Source: Cricetomys ansorgei (taxonomy: Eukaryota > Chordata > Mammalia > Rodentia > Nesomyidae). From it: a stretch of DNA of 64,000 nt. The translations under genes were made by a program, and so were the position numbers. The stretch is from assembly GCA_026225945.1 (NCBI GenBank), contig JAMJFZ010000239.1, positions 27,367,501-27,431,500 on the forward strand, read 5' to 3'. The stretch's first letter is position 1. The number at the start of each line of letters is the position of its first letter. Of this stretch, positions 12,205-21,660 are shown piece by piece. The notes below the pieces were generated by a model, which had not been told where the DNA came from, did not search any database, and saw only the letters and a list, made by a program, of their open reading frames with translations.

Positions 12205-12425
12205 CTGTGAATGGGGGAAATCTCACAGGGCTCCAACCCTAGATGAAAAACTACAGACAAATAATACAAATAATGACTGCTGAGAGAGGGAGAATTGGTC
12301 TTCTCCATGGATGAGCACTCTAATTGTTTATATCAATAACAAGTGGTCGTTATTCAAAATATACACATATATACAAATATGTGTGTGTGTGTATATATAT
12401 ATATCCAAATGGATTCAGCAGGTTA
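12205..12425 (+). mobile_element. Rodent L1 3'UTR (Lx-like), left part
   Basis: The segment GGGGGAAATCTCACAGGGCT, then ACTACAGACAAATAAT, CTGCTGAGAGAGGGAGAATT and CTCCATGGATGAGCACTC, follows the rodent L1 3'UTR in sense. It ends in a (GT)n/(TA)n stretch (12381-12402) and GGATTCAGCAGGTTACAC. The element resumes at 12786 after an insertion. Confidence 0.75.
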
Positions 12426-12446
12426 CACACACACACACACACACAG
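12426..12446. repeat. (CA)n microsatellite at an insertion junction
   Basis: A CA run lies between the L1 3'UTR and the inserted LTR-like block. With the downstream TG run it can form a perfect 11-bp hairpin stem (12438-12448 with 12458-12468). Confidence 0.8.
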
Positions 12447-12760
12447 TGTGTGCTAGCCACTGTGTGTGTTCACCAAGAGAGACAAGGAAGCATATTCATA
12501 AGTGCAAACTTTGTCAGACCTCAGCAAAAGGAACCATCATGGCAAGTGCCATACTGGAGAGTGAAACCCTGAGTCTCTCATCTTAGGGTTTTTATTGATC
12601 CCTAAGTGTGTCAGGTCTTCTACTAGTAGCACACACAGATCATGAGCAATCAAGCATCCCCTATATAAAGCCAATACCTACAGACAATACAAATGCCAGA
12701 CCCTAACCTAACAATGCACAAAACAACCATTTTAAACAAAACTAAAATTAGACTTCTCCA
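12447..12760 (+). mobile_element. LTR-like dispersed repeat, copy 1
   Basis: Shares an ordered series of motifs with 18650-18950 and, inverted, 32925-33245. In order these are TTCACCAAGA (absent from copy 2), a degenerate GACCTCAGCAAAAGGAACCA, GTGCCATACTGGAGAGTG and TAGGGTTTTTATTGAT. CCTACAGACAATACAAATGCC and a closing AACTAAAATTAGACTTCTCC follow. It interrupts an L1 3'UTR, so it inserted later. Length near 310 bp and the TTTTTATT core fit an LTR or a non-autonomous element. The family is not named. Confidence 0.6.
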
Positions 12761-12785
12761 TCATACATATACATCACTTACACAT

Positions 12786-12872
12786 ATGAATAATAATAAT
12801 AATAATAATAAAGGAAGACATGAAATGGAGAGGGACTGGTGGGACAGAGGAGGAGTTGGAGGGAGGAGAGAA
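12786..12872 (+). mobile_element. Rodent L1 3' end, right part of interrupted element
   Basis: A (AAT)n run (12788-12811) is followed by AGACATGAAATGGAGAGGGA and a G-rich purine stretch (GAGTTGGAGGGAGGAGAGAA). This is the terminal purine-rich part of rodent L1 3'UTRs. Together with 12205-12425 it makes one L1 tail split by an LTR-like element. Confidence 0.65.
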
Positions 12873-14574
12873 TGATGTACTGACCATATTGGCAAATGTA
12901 CCAACCAGCTAATTTTTGCTAATTTTCATCTCTTATCTCCTTATTATTTAACATCATATGTTTTATAACAGCTAATTTTCATCACAGTAAATTATAGGAT
13001 AAATGGTGAGAGAGAACATTGCCTAATAACTTCTGGAAAGTAGGGCTGGTACATTCTTGCTGTATGTAGAATAGTGTATTATGTAAGTCAGAGGGTTGGA
13101 GCCCTTCGAGATGTCTGTCATCCACATTGGCATCTCAAAGAGTGTTGACTCATGGATTCTTAACTATGTTGTTTAAAGCAAATGAATTTTTGTTGTTGTT
13201 GTCCTTATTTGAAGATAAATAAATATACATTAAGAAGATGCATTTAAATTGTCCCACATTGGGTATGAATTATAATGATGTTTTTAATACATCAGCTTGG
13301 TTAGTTGATATTTCTAGTTTCATATAAAACTAATAAGGGTGGTTTAAAGGTATTTTATACATATACATAGCCATCAACATTTACTGTAAAAGGGATGGTT
13401 TTTTACTAAATAACTGGAGTGTGTCTGAATCAATGAGGTCAAAGGCTTAGGAAAGCCTTTCAGGATTCCCTAAGGACTCAGCAATTCTGCCTATGGGCAG
13501 AAGCTTCAGGTCTTATCTCAGCTGAGATGGTCAGATCAACGGCTTTTGACTTTTTTCACCAGCTACTGTCAACCGACCCCATGGCCAGCAAAGCGAAATC
13601 TCAGAGGATCCAAAGATTCCAAAGATCTGCGTAGAGTATACAAGGGGGTTCTGGGATTTTGAGCTCAATGGTAGTGCCAAATAAAATACTTCTCATTTTT
13701 GTTATTAAAGCAAGCAAAATATGAGGTGATGTTTGTAGTTAGGCTAAGCAGATACAAGTACAGGAGGGAATGAATTCACCTGGTGTTGTCTTATCATCTT
13801 TGGTCATGTGAAGAGAGGCAAAAGTACCCCTCCCAGGTCTTTTTGCATTTTCCACGGGACAGTGTGGGTATGCCAGGGCATTCCTTTCATATCCTCCCCT
13901 TCAAGGCATTCAGTTACCATAGTTTATGCCACCTTGTGGGAAGAACATTCTTCACTCTGCCCCATCCTTAGTTCACGGCAAGTTCACAGCTGTCTTACAT
14001 AGCCTCCCACAAGCTCCAACAATTGCATGTCAGTCCTTGAAGTATCTTTCTTAAGGTGTATCTACCAATGATGGTTTATCGTGTTTAAATTCTTAACTGA
14101 AACACTTAAAACATTGATTTTCGTATTGGTTCATGTGTGATTGCTTAACTTTCAAAAATTTTATGTTGCTCTAAAGGAAAACAGCTAGCTTAAAAATTGA
14201 CCTTCTACCTCTTGGCTTGATAAATGTATTCACTTACAAGATAGAGGAGGATTTTATTTATTTATTTGGTGCCTTTTGGTAGGTTGTTCTCAAATATTTT
14301 TTTAAATGTTTTCATACTTCCTTTCAAATTTCTATTTTTGTCTCATTTTATTAGCTGAACTACCAGTCTGGTATCGATAGAGTAGTTAGAAAGTATAAAT
14401 TTACCCTGATCCTGACTTCTGTCTATTATTTACTAAGTATTGAGTTAGCCATAACTTTAACACCGATAACTTTTATTAAGTTAAAAATATTATTCCACAT
14501 TTCTAATTTCCTCAGTTTACTGAAAAATTACATATCTCAAATAAATACTAGTTTAACTGCATTTATTTCTATTT
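12873..14574. other. Unique sequence, no gene seen
   Basis: About 1.7 kb without a clear repeat. The part 13440-13990 is less AT-rich than its surroundings and has two overlapping plus-strand frames (13783-13971, 13808-14002). Two overlapping frames cannot both be real, and neither has a recognised domain. No splice-site pair stands out. Confidence 0.5.
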
Positions 14575-14760
14575 TGTGTATATGTCTATGTGAGTGTATG
14601 TTACGTGTATGCAGATGCCTACAGAGGCCAGAGGACATTGGATGGAGCTGGAGTTATGGTGGTTATTAGAGGCCCAGGAATGGGGTTGGGAACCAAACTC
14701 TGGTCTTCTGGAAGAGCAGATATCACTCTTAAATGATGAACCATCTCTCTAACTCCTATT
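14575..14760 (-). mobile_element. B3 SINE, antisense
   Basis: The right end reads as the reverse complement of a tRNA-like head (AAATGATGAACCATCTCTCT). To its left are GGGAACCAAACTCTGGTCTTC (degenerate B box) and the B3 middle (GATGCCTACAGAGGCCAGAGG). The TG-rich left edge is the SINE tail. It abuts an L1 ORF2 relic. Confidence 0.85.
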
Positions 14761-14764
14761 GTAC

Positions 14765-15108
14765 AATTTTTTTTAACAGAATAGTCTGCAAAACTTTTGT
14801 TCAGAATTCTTGTTTTTATGTCCATGAGAAATGATGATTTAAGTATTTTTGTAATATCTTTTCCTGGATTTGTTGCTGGACTATGCTGGCCTCAAAGAAC
14901 TGTGAAGTGTTTTCTCTGCTTCACTTTTTGGAAGATAGTGAACATTACTTCATTCTTGACTGTTGTTGAAATATACCAGTGAAAGTCAGAATCTCATGTC
15001 TTTTGTAAATACAATGCTAATAAAATGTATTTTCTCCTTTGTGAGAATATGGACTTTATTTCAATAGATTGGCCCATTTTGTCTCAGAAGTCTAATTTTT
15101 GAGATTAT
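14765..15108 (-). mobile_element. L1 ORF2 fragment, antisense, left part
   Basis: The plus strand matches antisense L1 ORF2: TTTTCCTGGATTTGTTGCTG, CTATGCTGGCCTCAAAGAAC, TTTTTGGAAGATAGTGAACA and a decayed ATATACCAGTGAA. It continues after the B2 insertion at 15112-15306. The sequence codes for part of the reverse transcriptase in an intact L1, but here it is broken by stops and indels. Confidence 0.65.
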
Positions 15109-15111
15109 TCT

Positions 15112-15306
15112 TTTTATTATGATTTACTTATTTTTTATTTATATGAGTGCTCTATCTGAATGTACATCTGCATGCCGGAAGAGGGCATCTGGTCCCATTA
15201 CAGATGGTTGTGAGCCACCGTGTGGTACTGGGAATTGAACTCAGGACCTCTAGAAGAGAAGTCACAGAAGTCACTGCTCTTAACCGCTGAGCCATATCTC
15301 CAACCT
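15112..15306 (-). mobile_element. B2 SINE, antisense, nested in L1
   Basis: Clear reverse-complement B2: CCGGAAGAGGGCATCTGGTC, CATTACAGATGGTTGTGAGC, GGAATTGAACTCAGGACCTC (B box) and GCTCTTAACCGCTGAGCCAT (A box). The AT-rich left edge is the 3' tail. It is the best preserved SINE in this part of the window and splits an L1 ORF2 relic, so it is younger than that L1. Confidence 0.9.
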
Positions 15307-15890
15307 ACATTCATTCTTAGCATTCCTTTCTTGTTATTTTAATATTCATAAAACACATAGCAGTAAACCCATCTTTATTCCTAATGTTGGTTAGGGTTTT
15401 TTTTCCTCTTCTTCCACAGTCTATGTAGAAGTCTACCAATGTGAGTGGTTTTCTTGAACAATTACATTTTGGTTGCATTGCTACTTTCTATAGCTTTCAT
15501 GTTTCGATCCAATTGAAACGTATCTTATTTTCATTCTTCATGCTTCAGAGTTGATTTTCTCTCATTTTCTCTAATACTTTTGAGTGCTTAAATTATAATC
15601 TTAAGAGTAACGCACCTTTCTAATGTATGCATCTAGTGCTATAAATTCATTTGGGACATTATTTTTGCATATCTTGTTGTTTTTATAAGTCATATTTTTA
15701 TTAAAATATATTTGTATTTATTTTTAGAACTCTCCTTTACCAAAAGATTACTTAGGAGTCTTTTCTTTAAATATTTGAGACATTTCCAATTGTTTTTATA
15801 GTATTGTTTATCATTTATTTTTACATGGCCTTTGTTCTGAACACTTCTAATATATAATTCTTGAAATTTTATCTATAGCTAAATTCAGAG
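15307..15890 (-). mobile_element. L1 ORF2 fragment, antisense, right part
   Basis: Continues the antisense ORF2 pattern: TAATGTATGCATCTAGTGCT then ATAAATTCATTTGGGACATT, and a T-rich block reading CCAATTGTTTTTATAGTATTG. The order is that expected on the far side of the B2 insertion. The similarity fades out by about 15890. Confidence 0.6.
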
Positions 15891-15969
15891 ATAATTTAAT
15901 CCATCCTTATCTACTGACCGCATGCACATAAGAGTCAAATTTCCTGTATTTTGGGGAATAGTTGATGCA

Positions 15970-16308
15970 ATCTTCTAAATATTGTGTCCCATAAAATGCA
16001 TATGATGAGCCTGTGAATATGATGCAAGGGTTAGAAATGGGATCTTTGGTTGGGTAATCGGATCAAAACGTGGAGCCCTCAGAATGATATTTGTAGTATT
16101 GGAAAAATAGAATAGAGAGCTAGCTAGGCTTTGTTTTAGCCCGTGAGGATTTAAGGAGCGTATGCAAACCAGGAAATGGGTCCTTACCAGATACCAGATC
16201 AGAAAATGCCATAATTTATTTAACAGACTCCAAAATGGGAAATAACAAGCATTTTTCATTAAACTGCCTAATCTGTGGCAATGTTTATATTAGCCCAAAC
16301 TGAGTAAT
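15970..16308 (+). mobile_element. MLT1-type (MaLR) LTR relic
   Basis: Motifs occur in the MLT1 order. The left part has TTGTGTCCCATAAAATGCAT, then GTGGAGCCCTCAGAATGAT. The middle has GTGAGGATTTAAGGAGCGTA followed by CAAACCAGGAAATGGGTCCT and ACCAGATACCAGATCAG. The right part has AGACTCCAAAATGGGAAATAA, TCTGTGGCAATGTTTATATT and GCCCAAACTGAGTAA. MLT1 LTRs are mammal-wide, so this insertion predates rodents. Confidence 0.75.
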
Positions 16309-18649
16309 CACTCAGAATTTATTCTTGTATTCACTAGCATGATCTAGATTCTCTTGAATTTATAAATTTATAAGTTTATAAGTTACAAATGTATAAAATG
16401 TTTGTCTATGAGTGGTATATTCTCTTGTGTGTCATAATCTTGAGCTGAAAGGATCTTCCACTATAGTGTTCTGTGAATGGATTGTATCAGTGGAATTATC
16501 TATAAATGCCACCAAGAGAAAAGTGATCAATAACACCACTCAGGTCTTTCTAAGTGTGTATTTGTAGGTATACATGTGCCACATTATTTATTAAGTATCA
16601 AGAGAAGGTGCTAAAGCCTCTCACTATGAAAATGAACTTGCATGTCTCTATTTCATTTCTATTAATTTTTATTATAGATTTTGATGCTAGTGTTAGGGAC
16701 ATATTTTGTATTTTAAATCCTGTCATCAGTAATAACTTTCTTATTCTAAAACTGTGCTTTGTGTAGAATTTATATATTAGCTTCAGTTCTCGTTGGAATA
16801 AAGGTAACATGATACAGTTTTACCATCCCCCTTCCTTTACCCAAGGCTTTATTATATTAAGCCCAAGTTTCTAAGAGATGTGCATGGCTTGTGTTATTTT
16901 AGTTTCCACTTAAGAAAATATACTCAAATTGGTATATTTAAGTCATAGTTGAAATGATTTTGTTGAGGTATTTGACTTATATTTACTGTTAGCAATTATT
17001 TCTGTTTATTTGTTCTTCGTTATGTTGACCTGTTTTACTACATGTTCTTAGGTATTAGATATGTTAATTTTCTTTGGAAGTAGATCTCTTGATGCTATAT
17101 TTAATTTCTGTAAGGGGAGGGGGAATAACATGTAGTATATAAAAGTCTTTTGGTACAAGTAAAACATTATGATAAGTGTTCTTGAATCTGTTTGAACTTA
17201 GTATGCAGTTCCAGAAAGTCCCTTTTTGTGGTTAAAGAAATGTAATTATACAGGAAATAAAATTTCTACCCTAGGAATTTTGTCATTGTAGTTAATGCTG
17301 AATAGCATATTTTAAATGCATAACTTTTGTTGGTGATTTTTGTTTCTTCTGAAATGAAAGAATAGCACGAATCCCTGGTTATTTTGAATTTTTCTCTGTG
17401 GAAGCTTTTCAAAGAACTTTTCCTAGTCTCTGACATAACCAAGAGAGGGTTATGATTTAATTTTCTTTCAGCATGTCTTGCATTTGTCATGCGCCTGTGC
17501 ATATTTTATATGGAGACAATACTACACTTCCACAGAGAACAAACCATCATGACTATTTCCATTTTATAATTCTCAAGGATTAAATTTATTTCTCAATCCT
17601 GAGATAAATTGTACTATCTTTATATACTGTTCACATTCACTCAGCAATCCAGGTGCCTACTTTTCTCAAGCTAATTGAAATTGATGCATCACATTCACTG
17701 TCCTTTACTTTTAATTATTTTACTTTGAAATTTTATGAAGGGGCTTATGGTTTAAATTTGCTCAACAAACACAATTTGTATCTTATCTTCCTTCCAATCA
17801 ACCATTAAAATTATATCATAAAATTTTCATAAAGGCATATATTTACATTTTTTGAAAAGCACATGAAGCTAGCCTTTTTAGAAGTTTTGGGTTTTTTTTT
17901 TTTTCATATTTCTAGAAGAGTTACAACCGATGAGCCCATGACACAGAAACTCTGCTATTGGTAGAAAGTGGGAATAATATGTAGCATAGAAAAGTAAGAT
18001 AACTGAGCATGTGAACATGTAGTGATTAACGGCTCTCGTGTCTGTTCTACCTAGAGAAGATTGCCCTCAATGAAGATCCCAATTGTACAACTTATGGGGG
18101 AAAAATTCAGAGCACATTATTGTTTGCCCGCACCTGATCTTCATGGAATGGGGTGAGATGGGGCAAAAGCATTCATCTCCACTCTCCATGTCTATAATCA
18201 AAGCATATGTACAAAATAAGTGCCCAGAGCAAAAGAGTTGGTGGCAACAGTTGACACAATTTAACAAACACTAGGTATATGAAGGGTGACGGAAAGAGCT
18301 AAAGATTTACAAGAGCTGAAAATTAAGAATGCTCAGTCTTATGGGGAAGTCAAGTGCATTCCTGGAGCTTTGGAATGATATGGCGGCACTCGAGTACTGG
18401 TAGGGCAGGGGTAAGGGAGGCAGAACCAGAAATAAAAAGATTTGTTGGAGACTTTGACAAAAACAAAACAACTAGATGCCCAGCTTGTCTTCCTCATCTC
18501 CAGAAGGTGGGTGGCTTGCGGCAACAATGCACTAGGCACGCTGATTTAGGGCTGCTCAAAGTGTTTTAGGTTATTTCACAGTCAGATCTGGAAAAAAATA
18601 AGCTTAAGTTGGATTGACTTTTATAATTATACACAATTATAAAATAACG
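16309..18649. other. Repeat-poor AT-rich sequence, no gene seen
   Basis: About 2.3 kb with no recognised element apart from a T14 run near 17891-17904. Short frames (for example 16554-16766 plus against 16598-16810 minus) overlap on opposite strands and look like chance. Confidence 0.5.
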
Positions 18650-18950
18650 GATGACAGGGAAGCATTTCATACACGCAAGCTCTGCTGGATCTCAGCAGAG
18701 GGAACCACCATCATAGCAAGTGCCATACTCGATTGACAGTGGAACCCCAAGCATTTCAGCTTAGGTGTTTTTATTCTTTCAGAACACCTCATGTATTCTA
18801 CTGATAGCAATGTAGATCCTTAGCAATTAAACAACTCCCGCAGAAATCCAACAACTGCAAACAATACAGAACACCCTAGACTTAGGATAGCCCCTCACCC
18901 CTCAGTACATAAAAAATTTTCAGACATAACTAAAACAGTTCCCCAACACA
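18650..18950 (+). mobile_element. LTR-like dispersed repeat, copy 2
   Basis: Same family as 12447-12760. It has GACAGGGAAGCATTTCATAC, TCTCAGCAGAGGGAACCACC, AAGTGCCATACTCGATTGAC, GCTTAGGTGTTTTTATT and GCAAACAATACAGAACACCC. It lacks the leftmost motif present in the other copies, so it is left-truncated or diverged there. Confidence 0.6.
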
Positions 18951-18954
18951 CACC

Positions 18955-19052
18955 TATTCTAACAAGGCCACAGCTCTTAATAATGGCACTTCCTGGTGAC
19001 CATTATTCAAATCTATGAGTCAATGGGTACCATTCCTATTCAAACCACCACA
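18955..19052. mobile_element. End fragment of a rodent dispersed repeat
   Basis: The motif AACAAGGCCACAGCTCTTAAT, then CACTTCCTGGTGACCATTATT and CCATTCCTATTCAAACCACC, is a terminal sequence I know from many copies in muroid genomes. Its opposite end is missing here, cut by the adjoining L1 ORF1 piece. The family name is uncertain. A related element is at 51728-52095. Confidence 0.55.
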
Positions 19053-19350
19053 AATGTTAAAAGCTACAAGGGAAAAGACAAAGAAACATATAAAGGAAGA
19101 TCTATTAGAATCACACCTTACTTCTCAATGAAAACTCTGAAAGCCGGAAGGGCCTGGAAAGATGTTCTGCAGACTCAAAGACACCAGAGACAAGAGACAC
19201 CAGCCCAGACTATCCAGACTACTATACTGAACAAAACTTTCGATCACAATAGAAAATAAGATATTCTGTGATAAAGCCAAATTTAACAATATCTATCTAC
19301 AAATCTAGCCCTCCAGAAGGTGCTAGAAGGAAAATGTCAACCTAATGAAG
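19053..19350 (+). mobile_element. L1 ORF1p C-terminal domain remnant
   Basis: The frame at 18996-19259 contains, from its middle onward, the residues YKGRSIRITPYFSMKTLKAG and AWKDVLQT. These resemble the start of the C-terminal domain of rodent L1 ORF1p, the RNA-binding nucleic acid chaperone. The next part (CCAGCCCAGACTATCC, AAAACTTTCGATCACA, AGATATTCTGTGATAAAGCC) continues the L1 match but out of frame, so the remnant is frameshifted and non-functional. The first third of the open frame is unrelated repeat sequence. This is the only frame in the window with recognisable protein similarity. Confidence 0.8.
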
Positions 19351-19776
19351 ATAAGTCACTCATGAAGACAGACCACAAAGAAAAGACTTGTATTCACTCA
19401 ATGGAGAAGTTTGGGCCTGTAGTACAGAGCACCAGCCCACAGGGCTAGCCCTCACCACAGAGAGGACATCTAACACATAAATGCCATAGTAATCATAAAT
19501 GACACCACTAACAGGTGTCACCATACAGTTATAAATCACTTAATTAAAAAATAAAGTACAGGGACAATGCACAAGCCTAAATTATGTGAGAACACAGAGC
19601 AGAAGATGACATCAGAAAAGATATAAGAAAGAAAAGACAGAGACAAGGAAGGAATTGGGATTCAGCTAACCTTCCTACAGACAAAATAGTAATATGAGAC
19701 TTCTTAGAACACAAAGAACACTGTTCTCCGTATTTAAAACATAAGTAACATGACAGTGTTTCTGGAATTTAAAAAT
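19351..19776. other. A-rich sequence, possibly L1 inter-ORF DNA
   Basis: Directly follows the ORF1 remnant and stays A-rich on the plus strand, as expected for the region after ORF1. I cannot match individual motifs, so the L1 boundary is left open. Confidence 0.35.
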
Positions 19777-19872
19777 AAATAGGAATGTCTTAAATGTAAT
19801 AACATACACAAATGAAAATTTGATAATGGAAAATAATTATCCATAGAAACCCACACATGCACAAGCACACAC

Positions 19873-19943
<71 letters not shown>

Positions 19944-20034
19944 GGAATATCTTAAATGTAATAACATACACAAATGATAATTTGATATTGGAAAATAACT
20001 ATCCATAGAAACACACACATACACAAAGAGAATC
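19777..20034. repeat. Local tandem duplication flanking a long (AG)n tract
   Basis: A roughly 95-base unit starting AAATAGGAATGTCTTAAATG (19777) recurs 162 bases later as AAATAGGAATATCTTAAATG (19939), with only a few differences. Both copies run through ATAACATACACAAATGA, GATAATGGAAAATAA or GATATTGGAAAATAA, and ATCCATAGAAAC. They end in CA-rich DNA. Between them lies a pure (AG)n run of about 58 bases (19881-19938). Confidence 0.9.
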
Positions 20035-20045
20035 GGGGGGGGGGG
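20035..20045. repeat. G11 homopolymer
   Basis: An uninterrupted run of 11 G at the right end of the tandem duplication. Such runs are prone to length error in sequencing and replication. Confidence 0.9.
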
Positions 20046-20279
20046 ATTGGATCAAAGAGAAGACTCAACATTTTGATAAATACTAATCCAAAAAGATGAG
20101 GTAAAGAAATGTATAAAGGGCATAAACTTTTTAGAATGCAAGGCAAAGATTTCAGGAATGTGGATCGTGACATATTTAGAATAAGAAACGATAATATCTT
20201 CACCAAGGCATATTTGCCAAAGGAATACAAATAGATTAGTTATGATTTTCAGACAACACAAGCAATAGTATAGAAGGCA

Positions 20280-20535
20280 CAACTCAGAAGGAATTAGCTC
20301 ACTGATGTATGAAGGCTGAGAAGTTTTACAATCTACAAACTGGAAAGCCAGGAAGACCAGTGCTACATACAACCCATTCAATATCTGAGACCCTGGTATT
20401 AGGTTGAAGATCTGAAACCCCAAGGACAAAGAGCTCTGGTGATGAAGTGTAAGAAAAGATGAGCAACCAAGTGAATGCCCTTGTCCTGCATTCTGTGCAG
20501 ACTGGTGCCTGAGCCAGCAGTTTTTACAGATTAAT
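20280..20535 (+). mobile_element. Ancient mammal-wide repeat fragment (L1M 3'UTR-like)
   Basis: GGAATTAGCTCACTGATGTA, then GAAGGCTGAGAAGTTTTACA, CTACAAACTGGAAAGCCAGG and AGACCAGTGCTACATACAAC, resemble a widespread old mammalian repeat whose consensus reads 'ggaattggctcacg...ggctgagaagtcc...'. I believe it to be an L1M 3' end, but the family is uncertain. It underlies about half of a 169-codon minus-strand frame (20052-20561). Confidence 0.5.
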
Positions 20536-21430
20536 AGCATCAGGGAATTAGTAATTATCAATTACACAGTGGTCAGTTGAAAAAAAGTTTTCACATTTAC
20601 TTTGTCCTTAAGATTGCCATGAGCCAGTAATAGGTCTGCATTGGTTCATAAGTAGGAGACAAAGGTTTAGAACAGCCGTCATATAGAAGAAGACAGTGGG
20701 CTTGAAAAAATTTTTTTAAAATTATTTATACAGAAATTATGAACAACTGCAAACTGTCTCAAATAGAAAATATCTATTCTCCACACCTTCTTTGATGCTG
20801 TCTAGATCATTTGTGCTGACCTCGTTCTCTGCCTTGCACATAATTCCCATAGTAATTTATAATTGTGCTGGCAATTGTGTTATCCAAAGTTCTAATCCAC
20901 AAATTAAGCATGCCCCCAGGCTTAAAGAAAGCAACATTGCTGAAGAGAATCCATTATGTCTTTTTAAATAGCCGAATCATTTTGTAAAAATTCATAACAC
21001 AAACTGTTCTTCTAAAGGGCAAAAATGAAGATCATTCATGGTTTAGAGAGGCTAAGCTGAATAAAAATTTTAGCAAAGGTTAAGTGATCAAAGGAAATAC
21101 ATTCTCTGTATAATTAAACAATGGTAAACTTTAAGTGAAATATTCATTTTGAATAGCAAAAGTGAATTTTAAGACAATCTCACATGTAATTACATTTAGG
21201 GTGATAATATTGGTAATGGCTTTAATTGCGCATGTTAAGATAAAAGTGAAAAGAAAAAATAGGCATTCTTTATAAAACACAAACACAGTAAGACATATTT
21301 GGTCTTTATAGGTACTTTATACTGGTGATCTCTTTTGAAGTTGTTTATAGTTATTACTTTTTTAAATTACGAAGCTATGAAATGCTGTGGTAATATGTAA
21401 AATTCAAAAATTCTAAGAGGCATTTTAAAA
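20536..21430. other. Unique AT-rich sequence, no gene seen
   Basis: No repeat, coding frame or regulatory signature is recognised. Confidence 0.55.
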
Positions 21431-21660
21431 GTCAATCTTGAGGCTGGCATAATAAATCAGTGATTCAGAGCACCAGGTGCTCTTCAAAAGGACCTGGGTT
21501 CGATTCCCAGCACCACTGGGACAGCTCACAACCATCTGTAACATCAGTTTCAAGGAATCTGATAGTCTTCTGAGTTCTGCTAATACTGTATGTGTGTGTG
21601 TTACACAGACATACATACAGACAAAACACACATACAAATATTAATAAAATGTTTTTAAAG
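21431..21660 (+). mobile_element. B3 SINE
   Basis: Begins GAGGCTGGCATAATAAATCA (decayed A box). An intact-looking B box GGTTCGATTCCCAGCACCAC and CTCACAACCATCTGTAACA follow. It ends in a CA-rich stretch and AATATTAATAAAATG tail. The B box is well kept but the A box is not, so transcription is doubtful. Minus-strand frames across this region are antisense readings of the SINE. Confidence 0.9.

Noticed and set aside
20052..20561. 169-codon minus-strand open frame, the longest in the window
   Set aside because: About half of it lies over an ancient repeat fragment (20280-20535). It shows no domain, no upstream promoter and no splice context. In 64 kb one such frame is not surprising.
21431..21510. 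tRNA-like sequence with a good B box
   Set aside because: The downstream B3 body and A/T tail show it is a SINE head; no acceptor stem closes.
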